A stretch of DNA of 64,000 nt from CALARM01 sp036746235. GTDB taxonomy: Bacteria > Vulcanimicrobiota > SpSt-956 > JAKJGF01. The stretch spans positions 14,794 to 78,793 of the forward strand of contig DAIOEN010000007.1 in assembly GCA_036746235.1 (NCBI GenBank), in the 5' to 3' direction. The notes below the pieces were generated by a model that saw only the letters and a program-made list of their open reading frames with translations, did not search any database and had not been told where the DNA came from. Every line of letters starts with the position of its first letter. Positions within the stretch are counted from its first letter, which is position 1. Shown piece by piece: positions 44,151 through 53,000 of this stretch. The position numbers and the translations under genes are program-made.

Positions 44151-45452
44151 CTATACATCATGAAGAATATTCTCTACAAATTTCAATGCTTCTTCTCTTG
44201 TCTTAATGTTTCCTTCAACCTGCTGCTCTTCTATCTTATAAAGTATTTTTTTAAAATCCGGCCCCGGTTTCAGATTAAATAATTCAATCAAATCATGTCC
44301 TTTTATCAGACGGGGACTTTCCCATAAAGGTTTTATCTTATTATAATAAATGTCCAATATATGAGTGACTTCCTCTTTCGAGACTATTCCTGCAGAAAGT
44401 GCTGTGAAAAGTATAGCTATACCGTCATTACCTGTTTTACGAAAAAAATCCAGAATAAAGATATTACCGGTTTTATCTTTTTCCTGAACTAGATCCCTGT
44501 AATATGTGACAAGTCTGGTTGTAGTATCTGTCTTATAATTGCTCATTTTAAGATTACGGCACATAGCTTCTATCACATTATATTTTCCCTGTAGTAATAA
44601 CCCGAATTTTGTCATGGATTTTCTGGATGGGCCTGTCATATAAATGTTTATCTCTTCTGAATATTTCGGAAACATATGTATAAATTCTCCTGAAAGTAGT
44701 TTCTCCAATTTTTCATATATATGCCAGTCCTGATGTGCTACTTCCGGTATTATAGCCATAAATAATCCGCTGTCATACATCTGTTTCACATATTTAGAAC
44801 TTTGATCGGAATCAAGCATTTTAAAAAGCTCTGTTTCGATTCTTTCCCGTGAAACTCTTATTATTTTTTCTTTATGACTTTCTATAAGCTCAATTGTATC
44901 AGGAGAAATATTAAAATTTAGTTTTGATGCAAACCGGAATGCTCTGACCATTCTCAGAGGGTCGTCTGTTAATGAGTTCTCTGAAACCACTTTTATAATC
45001 TTATTTTCGATATCATCTATGCCGCCCGATGGATCTATAAAATTACATTTATGACCGGAAAAGCAATCATTAAACGATATGGCTATGGAGTTTATAGTAA
45101 AATCTCTTTTATATATGTCATCGATTATATTATTTCCTCTTGTTTGAGAGAAATCCATTACAAGTTCGCTATCTCTGTCTTTTTTTATTACAACCCTTCC
45201 TGTTTCCTCTTCCTCGTCAAGCATTACAAAAGAACCGCCTGTTCTTCTTGAGAATTTCCTGGCAAGTTTAAGAGCCATATCAGATGTAAAATCCATGTCA
45301 GTATTTTTATCAACTCTGCCAGTCAGGTAATCCCTTACTATTCCTCCAACTATATACACTTTACTGTTAAGTTCTTTTGCGAGGAGGAAAAGTTCTCTGT
45401 AAAGAGGATCATTCAGAATAGTTTTTCGTAAATTCTCTAAATCTATATTCAA
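44151..45452 (-). CDS. CCA-adding tRNA nucleotidyltransferase / poly(A) polymerase family
   Basis: 433 residues. Class II nucleotidyltransferase motifs: VYIVGGIVRDYLTGR, DMDF metal site, RDFTINSIAI, then the RNA-binding neck (DDPLRMVRAFRFASKLNF). It adds or repairs the 3' CCA of tRNA, or polyadenylates RNA; sequence alone does not separate the two. TTG start with AGGAG five bases upstream. It lies between the kinase-TPR gene and the helicase on the same strand, across heptamer arrays. Confidence 0.9.
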   Translation of the reverse strand: MNIDLENLRKTILNDPLYRELFLLAKELNSKVYIVGGIVRDYLTGRVDKNTDMDFTSDMALKLARKFSRRTGGSFVMLDEEEETGRVVIKKDRDSELVMDFSQTRGNNIIDDIYKRDFTINSIAISFNDCFSGHKCNFIDPSGGIDDIENKIIKVVSENSLTDDPLRMVRAFRFASKLNFNISPDTIELIESHKEKIIRVSRERIETELFKMLDSDQSSKYVKQMYDSGLFMAIIPEVAHQDWHIYEKLEKLLSGEFIHMFPKYSEEINIYMTGPSRKSMTKFGLLLQGKYNVIEAMCRNLKMSNYKTDTTTRLVTYYRDLVQEKDKTGNIFILDFFRKTGNDGIAILFTALSAGIVSKEEVTHILDIYYNKIKPLWESPRLIKGHDLIELFNLKPGPDFKKILYKIEEQQVEGNIKTREEALKFVENILHDV

Positions 45453-45470
45453 TTAATCTCCTTTTTATAG

Positions 45471-45575
45471 TTTCTGGTAACTGGTAACTGGTCACTGGTC
45501 ACTGGTAACTGGTCACTGGTCACTGGTAACTGGTAACTGGTAACTGGTCACTGGTCACTGGTCACTGGTCACTGA
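45471..45575. repeat. GGTCACT/GGTAACT array overlapping a gene end
   Basis: About 14 near-perfect heptamers, GGTAACT and GGTCACT mixed. The right end encodes the last residues and stop of the Ser/Thr kinase gene on the minus strand. Confidence 0.92.
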
Positions 45576-48260
45576 TGCTGATGCTTTTTCTTTATGATTT
45601 TTTATTTCCATATTTTTGGGAGCCAGTTTCAGCGCTTTATCAAAATATTCAAGAGCTTCTTTATATTTGCCGAGAGCCAGTAAAATCTCCCCTTTTGTGT
45701 CCCATGCAGCATAATTATCAGGTGTCAATTTTATAGCTTTTTCAACGCAGTCAAGAGCTTCTTTGTAATTTTTCAGTTTGTAGAGACTATTTGCTTTGTT
45801 ATTCCAGGCATAACTGTATCCGCGATCAATCTCCAGTACTTTGTCGTAACATTTTATAGCATCTTTATATTGCTTTTCTTCATAGAGAGCAACCCCTCTG
45901 TTGAACCAGGCAATAAGGTAATTGGCATCGATCTTTATCGCTTTATCATAACATTTTATGGCTTCTCTGTATTTTTTTTGTTCTGACAGAGAATCACCTT
46001 TATATATCCACGCGTTACCGTATTCTGGATTAATCTCCAGGGCTTTATCATAACATTTAATAGCTTCCGTGTATTTTCCCTGACCAAAAAAAGCATTGCC
46101 TTTATTAAACCAGGCATAAAGGTATGATGGTTCAATCTTCAAAGCTTTATCGTAACATTCAATAGCCTCTTTGTATTTCTTTCTTTTTGCCAGAACAAGG
46201 CCTTTATTATACCAGGGGGCACTGTACATAGGGTCAATTCTTAAAGCTTTCTCATAACACTCCAGTGCGTCTTCATAGTTTCCTTCATATTCCATAGTAA
46301 GTCCTTTTGAAAACCAGATTTTACTGTAATTAGGGTCAAGTTCCAGTGCCCTGTCATAACATTCCAGTGCTTCTTTATATTTACCGAGTTTATGCAGAGC
46401 ATTTCCCCTGTCAAACCAGGCATAGGTATATTTACTGTCCATCTGAATAGCTTTATCGAAGCATTTGACTGCATCTTCGTTTTTTCCTGTGTCAAATAAT
46501 GTTTTCCCTTTGCTATACCAGACTTCGGCAGAAGGAGACAGCTCTATGGCTTTATCAAAACACTCTATTGCTTCTTCATTTTTTCCCAGTTTGTAAAGGT
46601 GAACACCTTTACTGTACCAGCCATCTGAATATTTCAGATCTATTTCAAGAGCTTTATTGTCACATTCTATTGCTTCTTCATATTTTCCCAGTTTAAATAA
46701 AATATTTCCTTTATTTATAAGACCGTGAATATATGACGGATCTATTTCCAGAGCTTTATCATAGCACTTGATGGCTTCTTCATATTTTTTCTGAATATAT
46801 AAACTGTTACCTTTATTTTCCCATGCTTCCAGATATTTACTGTCTCCCTTCAATGCTTTATCATAGCACTTTATAGCTTCTTCGTATTTGCCTTCATAAT
46901 ACAATCCCATTCCTTTGCCATTCAGGGCATAGGCAGATTCCGGCTCAAGCTCTATGGCTTTATCAAAACATTTTATACCTTCATCATATTTGTTTTTATC
47001 ATAAAGGGCATATCCTTTGTTAACCAGTGGAACTATATATTTCGGGTCAAGTTCTATAGCTTTATCGTAACATCTAATTGCTTCTTCATAGATTTTTATT
47101 TGCTTCAGAGCATTTCCCCTGTTAACCAGTGCAGGAATATATTTCGGATCAAAGTCGAGAGCTTTATTGTAATATTTTATTGCTTCTCCATATTGTTTTT
47201 TTTCGCTCAAAGCCAGACCTCTGTTATTCAATATATAAGGCAGAGATTTCCAGACAAGAATAGATAAAAGTGTCGCTGCGATTATAGCAATCAGAAATGT
47301 ACCATATTTTTTTCCGGAACTATAATGTTTTTCTGTAATTTTTTTAGCTGAAAGTCCATGTTGTTTGCCGAACAAATTTTCCAGTTCAGATTTCATCTCT
47401 TTAGCACTCGTATAACGATCTTTAGCTTCCCTGGACAGAGCTTTCATAACAATAGCTTCAAGGTTTGCCGGCACAGACGGTTTTAAGTCTCTTACAGGTT
47501 TAAATGAAAGAGGAGCCTGGGGACTGGCACCTGTAAGAAGACAGTGCATGGTTGCGCCGAGAGAGTAAATATCGCTTCTCGGTTCAGGTTTACCCTGAAA
47601 AACCTCTTCCGGTGCAAAAGCAGGTGTGCCTATTACTGTCATTGTGCTCTCACTGCCCGGTGTTACCGGTCTTGCTATTCCGAAATCTATGAGTATTATT
47701 TTTTCATCTTTACGAACCATAATATTACCCGGTTTTAAATCGCGATATACAATCGGTGGTGATTGATTGTGGAGATAATCCAGTGCATCCAGTATTTCTA
47801 TAGACCATTTTATTACTATATCTTCGGGTATACCGCCTTCCCTGTAAGAATTTATAACTGTTTCCAGGTCTTTACCTTCAATATAATCCATTACAAGATA
47901 GTAACGGCCCCCTTCCACAAAATAATCTTTTACTACAGGGAGATTGTGATGCCTCAGATGATAAAGGATTTTCGCCTCTTTTCTGAAACTATCGACCATA
48001 TACTGGTTTTCTTCAGTGGAAACTGCAGGTGTTAACATTTCCTTTACTGCGCAGATACTCATTTCAAATCTATGATCAACAGCTTCGTAAACTGCTCCCA
48101 TACCACCACTCTTGATTTTACCTTTTATTTCATAACGTTTATCAAGCATGGTGCCGATTTTTAAACCATCATAGGGATTGACTGTTTCTCTTCCACAGTT
48201 TTTACATAGTCTTTCATTATCGTTATTTTCATGACCGCATTTGTTACAGTATATTGGCAA
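45555..48260 (-). CDS. Ser/Thr protein kinase with zinc ribbon, membrane helix and 16 TPRs
   Basis: About 901 residues from TTG at 48260, which gives the N-terminus PIYCNKCGHE; GAGGTG lies upstream. A longer reading to 48344 would add 28 residues translated from a heptamer array (SRVTRHASRIT) and is rejected. Zinc ribbon C5, C8, C19, C22; kinase at about 43-298 with GSGGMGAVY-like loop (SGGMGAVYEA), Lys73, HRD-type Asp174 (YRDLKPGN), DFG 192-194 and APE (FAPEEV); membrane helix 319-341; then 16 consecutive 34-residue TPRs outside the membrane. Likely a sensor kinase whose TPR stack binds partners. The C-terminus is VTSDQ from the array. Confidence 0.93.
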   Translation of the reverse strand: MPIYCNKCGHENNDNERLCKNCGRETVNPYDGLKIGTMLDKRYEIKGKIKSGGMGAVYEAVDHRFEMSICAVKEMLTPAVSTEENQYMVDSFRKEAKILYHLRHHNLPVVKDYFVEGGRYYLVMDYIEGKDLETVINSYREGGIPEDIVIKWSIEILDALDYLHNQSPPIVYRDLKPGNIMVRKDEKIILIDFGIARPVTPGSESTMTVIGTPAFAPEEVFQGKPEPRSDIYSLGATMHCLLTGASPQAPLSFKPVRDLKPSVPANLEAIVMKALSREAKDRYTSAKEMKSELENLFGKQHGLSAKKITEKHYSSGKKYGTFLIAIIAATLLSILVWKSLPYILNNRGLALSEKKQYGEAIKYYNKALDFDPKYIPALVNRGNALKQIKIYEEAIRCYDKAIELDPKYIVPLVNKGYALYDKNKYDEGIKCFDKAIELEPESAYALNGKGMGLYYEGKYEEAIKCYDKALKGDSKYLEAWENKGNSLYIQKKYEEAIKCYDKALEIDPSYIHGLINKGNILFKLGKYEEAIECDNKALEIDLKYSDGWYSKGVHLYKLGKNEEAIECFDKAIELSPSAEVWYSKGKTLFDTGKNEDAVKCFDKAIQMDSKYTYAWFDRGNALHKLGKYKEALECYDRALELDPNYSKIWFSKGLTMEYEGNYEDALECYEKALRIDPMYSAPWYNKGLVLAKRKKYKEAIECYDKALKIEPSYLYAWFNKGNAFFGQGKYTEAIKCYDKALEINPEYGNAWIYKGDSLSEQKKYREAIKCYDKAIKIDANYLIAWFNRGVALYEEKQYKDAIKCYDKVLEIDRGYSYAWNNKANSLYKLKNYKEALDCVEKAIKLTPDNYAAWDTKGEILLALGKYKEALEYFDKALKLAPKNMEIKNHKEKASASVTSDQ

Positions 48261-48271
48261 TGTTTTACACC

Positions 48272-48360
48272 TCAGGGGCGTGATGCGTGACGCGTGACGC
48301 GTGACGCGTGACGGGTGGAGGCTATCCACACACTCAATACTCACTATTCACTGTTTACGC
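48272..48360. repeat. GTGACGC array, then ACTCACTATTCAC block
   Basis: GTGATGC, four GTGACGC units, GTGACGGGTGG, a short core, and CACTCAATACTCACTATTCACTG. First part of the 336-bp region between the divergent kinase and phosphatase genes. Confidence 0.85.
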
Positions 48361-48454
48361 TAAAAGTCCTGCTATGTGAATAATTCTATAGAAAAAAGAG
48401 GATTTTTTTGAAAAGTGTGAAATTTTATAGTTATAATTAGTTTAATAGCTGATA

Positions 48455-48585
48455 ATTTCGTAATGCGTAAAGCGTGATGCGAAGTGGTAATAACCCATTA
48501 CGCATTACGCATTACGCATCACGAATTATTAAAATACAATAAAGATTCCCCGCGTCACGCGTCACGCGTCACGCGTCACGAATAT
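48455..48585. repeat. Large hairpin of CGTAATG/CATTACG heptamers plus CGCGTCA array
   Basis: CGTAATGCGTAAAGCGTGATG, AAGTGGTAATAACC, then CATTACG three times and CATCACGAA: arms are complementary over about 20 bp. It is followed by CGCGTCACG in tandem (48550-48579), which reaches to within 20 bases of the PP2C start. Confidence 0.88.
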
Positions 48586-48596
48586 GAGGTTGCCCT

Positions 48597-49901
48597 ATGC
48601 TTTTGGGACTTAAAACTGACATAGGTTCTGGAAACAGAGAAAAAGGTAATGAAGATAATCTTATCGCTCTTAATCTTCATATAGATAAAGGGCCAAACTG
48701 TGGGGAATATCATATTCTGCTCCTTGCCGATGGTATGGGAGGACTCGATAAGGGTGAAATGGCCAGTGCCCTTACTATCAGAGGAATTACAAAGCATTTG
48801 ATTAACAGACTCGTAACTGAAAAAGGAATATTCCCCTCTGCGGAAGAAGCTGTTGAGCCGGAAATACTGTTAAAAGAAGCTATAGAAATGTCAAATCTCC
48901 TTGTCTATAATGCAGGTAAAAGAGACAAATGGGCAGGTGAGATGGGGTCAACTGTAGTTGCAGCGTTAATAAAAAATGGTAAACTTTTTATAGCTCATGT
49001 AGGTGATAGCAGAGCTTATTTGATTAGAAAAGACAGAATAGAAAAACTTACTACAGATCATTCTCTTGTACAGGCTCTTTATGAAAGTCATTTAATTAAT
49101 ACATCTCAGTTTTACAGCCATCCTCAAAAAAACGTTATAACCAGAGCAATAGGATTTGCTCCGAAAGTAGAAATTGAAATAAACGAAAAAAGAAAAGGTA
49201 AGCCTGTTACACTTCAGGAAAATGATTTTATACTGCTCTGCAGTGACGGATTGTCAAATGTTCTGGAAGAAGAAACAGATATACTGGGAACTGTGAAAAA
49301 ACATAATAATAACCTGCAACTAATAGTGAGTGAACTGATAGAACTGGCAAATTTAAGAGAAACAGATGATAACGCTACAATAATATGTGCTTCCATAGAG
49401 GCAAAGGATCTGGATTTTTCCCGTAACATACCGGCTTGGGTGAAAAAATCTGTTCCTAAAAAGGCAAAACAGACAAAAGTCCCTACTGTAACACTGTCAC
49501 CGCCTGTAATTCTCTGCCATTATTGTGGCCATAAAAATTTCCTGGGTGATCTGAACTGTTCTTCGTGCGGAAAATCTCAGACATTCATCGTAAGAAAACC
49601 TGAAATAATAATTATTGATGGCCCTGATAAAGGCAAAAGCCTTGTAATGGAACATGATGAAATATATATAGGAAGAGAAGAAGATTGTAATGATCTGGTC
49701 ATACATGAATCTCATGGAAGAGAGTTTATCTCCAGAAAACATTTGAAAATATTTAAATTCTGTGAAGAATACTGGATTGAAGATCTTATGAGCTCAAATG
49801 GTACAAAGATAAGAGGACAGCAGATACGTGGAAAAAAACTTAAACTTATGGATAGAGATTTGATTGTTCTGGGGATGAACACACTGGAATTCAGACTGTA
49901 A
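48597..49901 (+). CDS. PP2C-type phosphatase fused to zinc ribbon and FHA domain
   Basis: 434 residues. PPM/PP2C phosphatase (1-265): GNREKGNEDN, LADGMGG, HVGDSRAYL, CSDGLSN, ETDDNAT carry the metal aspartates. Zinc ribbon C307-x2-C310 ... C321-x2-C324, then FHA (about 335-430: YIGREEDCNDLVIH, ISRKHLKI, MSSNGTKIRG). It should remove phosphate from Ser/Thr and bind phospho-Thr. It is divergent from the zinc-ribbon Ser/Thr kinase, so the two are likely an antagonistic pair sharing targets. GAGG is seven bases before the ATG. Confidence 0.93.
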   Translation: MLLGLKTDIGSGNREKGNEDNLIALNLHIDKGPNCGEYHILLLADGMGGLDKGEMASALTIRGITKHLINRLVTEKGIFPSAEEAVEPEILLKEAIEMSNLLVYNAGKRDKWAGEMGSTVVAALIKNGKLFIAHVGDSRAYLIRKDRIEKLTTDHSLVQALYESHLINTSQFYSHPQKNVITRAIGFAPKVEIEINEKRKGKPVTLQENDFILLCSDGLSNVLEEETDILGTVKKHNNNLQLIVSELIELANLRETDDNATIICASIEAKDLDFSRNIPAWVKKSVPKKAKQTKVPTVTLSPPVILCHYCGHKNFLGDLNCSSCGKSQTFIVRKPEIIIIDGPDKGKSLVMEHDEIYIGREEDCNDLVIHESHGREFISRKHLKIFKFCEEYWIEDLMSSNGTKIRGQQIRGKKLKLMDRDLIVLGMNTLEFRL

Positions 49902-49907
49902 ATGAAA

Positions 49908-49996
49908 TTATCTGTCACACGTCATGCACCACGTGTCTCTGGATAAAGATTATCTGCCACGCGTCACGGGTCACGCGTCACGCGTTACGAATTACG
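49908..49996. repeat. CGCGTCA/CACACGTC array upstream of the VWA gene
   Basis: ATCTGTCACACGTCATGCACC, then a near-duplicate ATCTGCCACGCGTCACG, and CGCGTTACG units. It is free of stops on the plus strand, which lets the downstream ORF read back through it. Confidence 0.8.
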
Positions 49997-50010
49997 AAAG
50001 GATAATTCAT

Positions 50011-53000
50011 ATGAAAGAAATACTTAACAAAATAAAAGGTTATTTTAATTTTACACAGAGCCTTGTTATTACATATATAATTTATGCATTAAAAACTCTC
50101 CTCCTGATTATGATATTCGGGATAGGTGTGGAATCTGTCATGGACGGGTGGTTCTATAGCAGTTATTTTTCCTGGAAGGCCGGTATTACAGCGGCAACTG
50201 CAATTATGATAATTGTTATATTCATCCTCTGGAAAGCTACTAATTTTGCAGAAAAATGGACAATAGCAATTACATTTCCAATAGTATTTTTAATAATAGG
50301 AACTATTATTTACGGAGTAGACAATGAAGGCGGACCTTTTATATTCAGACAGGGCAACCCGAGGCTTATAAGCATACTATTTATATTTATAGCTCTTGCT
50401 GACACTATAATGATTACGGCAACATATAAAATAAATGGTATAATTAAAATGTTAATATTAATCATGTTGATTCTTACCGTGGCAGGTTTTTCCATACCTA
50501 TATTTCTTGGACAGAATCTTCAACAGGCCCTTCAGGGACAGGCCTCTTCTTTGCTGGGTTCACTGCCTTTTTTTCTCAGGCCTACTTTTCTCGGATTATT
50601 TTTATTTTTTCCGTTTGTAATATTTATTATTATATGGCAAATAGTAAAGACTGCTAAAGCATCAGACGAAGAGAAGTTAAACAGAATAAGCACTGTATAT
50701 CCTCTTATACCTTCATTACTATTGCTTATAGTAGGAGTCAGGACTTTGATCTTCAGTGCTCCTGTGGAAAAGATATTTTCTCCTGAAGAATTTGAAGGTA
50801 AAAGAGGTAGAGCCAATATAGCATGTCATGCCCAGGGGGGGCATATAGTAAGTTTTTCAAGCCAGAAAAATTTTTATGATAATGCTGTGTTTAATTTATT
50901 GGATGGGGATATATGGAACAAAAACTGGCAATCAGCCGACAGTGCTCCTTTCCCTCATGAAATTATTATAGCTCTTCCTGCTTCCAATATACATAAAATA
51001 GATCAGGTAATAATCTATAATTCACCCCAGAATGATACTTCGGCAGTAAAAGATGTGGAAATTTGTATATCTCCTGATAAATCTGATAAATTTACTTCTA
51101 TGGGGACATTACGGTGTAAACAAACTTCTGCACCGCAGGTGATGAAATTTAAAAAAGAACTATCAGTAAAATTTGTCAAAATTAGAATAATCTCAAACTG
51201 GGGCAATTCTACGTCAACATCAATGAAAGAAGTTGAAATATCAGGCTCTGAAACTCAATCTCTTGAAATTAATCCTCTTAAAGGGAATTTAATGAGCGAA
51301 AAATCAGGTGTAAGGCCTGTAAGTTATGCAAAAAATAAAGAGATAATAGAAAACCTTCCTTTCAGAGAAAAAAATTCTAATATAGACTCAACGGTTGCTT
51401 TTCAGATTAATCCGGAAAACCTGCCCGTAGAAATAACCTTTAATTTACCTGAAAGTAAAACTTATATTGTCGATAATTTAAGATTACACTTTTTTCCATC
51501 CGAAAATAAACCGGGGGCAAATATGACAGAGGTAAGAGAGTTTGAAATATTACTTTCCCCTGACAGCCCTGTAGATGGTTTTATCTCAATGGGCCGTTAC
51601 CTTTGCTCGGCAGGTAAGACAGAACAAAGTTTTTCATTTTTACCGCAAAAAGCAAAATATATAAAGATAAAATTTATCTCAGGCATAGATAAAGATAAAA
51701 CGGTTGTCATTCAGGATCTGGAATTATACCAGCCATTAGTAAAACGTAATGAAGTACAGGAAGAAGAAAAATATCAATCAGGACTTAAAGGTTTTTATTT
51801 TTTAGATAAGAATTGCAGAGACTTTTTCCGGGAGAAAGTAGATTTTAATATAGATTTTAACTGGGGTATAAAGAGTCCGATTACAGGTATGGGCAGTAAA
51901 AACTACTGTATATACTGGGAAGGTAAACTCTATGTTCCGGAAAACGGATACTATGAAATAGGTGTAAAAGCAGTCAACGGTTTTCAATTATATATAGATA
52001 ATCAATGTTTAATTCAGAAATGGAACGGAGTAGATTCCACGATGGAACAGTGGATAACAAATAAATTCAGACTTGTAAAAGGTGGTTACAATATAAAATT
52101 AAACTACTATCATAAACAGGGTGATCAGGGGCTTGTAACACTTGCCTGGAAAAAACCCGGTGACACTGATTTACAGGTGATAGATAGAAAATACCTGGGT
52201 CATAAAATAACGGAAGGAAAAGAAATAAAAACGCCAAGGCAGGCAGTTCAGCTTGGTCTGGACTGGCTTGGAGAGAATATGTTAGAATGGCAGGATAAAA
52301 ATAAATGTTATTCCTGTCATGCCCAGCCTCATGTAATTATTGGATTTGCTGCAGGGGATAAAAATGACTATAAATATAATATGAAAGCAACTATGTCTGT
52401 AATGGATCTATTGAAAAGCGGCATAAATAAAGATGGATCCCTGGCATTCCCTCAGGCAGAATCACTTACTGCTCTCCAGTTTGTTGCTATTGCTATGGCA
52501 AATTATAATAAATATATGGGTGATGAAGGGTTAGACGAACTTATGAGAATTTCTAATTTCCTTGTGGCAAAACAAATGCCTGCAGGAAACTGGAAAAATG
52601 ATAATTCGGAACCACCGGTACAGCAGGGAGATATAATGTGCACTACAAATGCACTTCTGACACTACTTCAGATCTTTAAAAAGACAGGAGATGAAACTGT
52701 CAGCCCGAGTATACAGAAAGCGAGTGCATGGATTGAAAAAGCAGTTCCTGTTACGACACAGGATATGGCTTTTCAGATTATAGGTTTATCTTCCTACCCT
52801 TCTCCTGATTCAAAACGAATTATAGATAATGATATAAAGAAACTTTATACCATGCAAAATGAAGACGGAGGATGGGGTGAATTAGAAGACTCAAAGAGCA
52901 ACTGCTTCTCGACAGGAGAGGTGTTATATGCTCTAAAACTGTCAGGTGTAAAGTTATCCAATACGAATTTCTCTAAAGGTATTAAATATTTAACAGAGAA

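Noticed and set aside
48261..48344. N-terminal 28 residues of the long kinase ORF
   Set aside because: Encoded by heptamer array; the zinc ribbon begins right at the TTG at 48260, which has GAGGTG upstream.
49924..50010. N-terminal 29 residues of the giant VWA ORF
   Set aside because: Array-derived peptide RVTGHASRVTN; a proper start with AAAGGA is at 50011.
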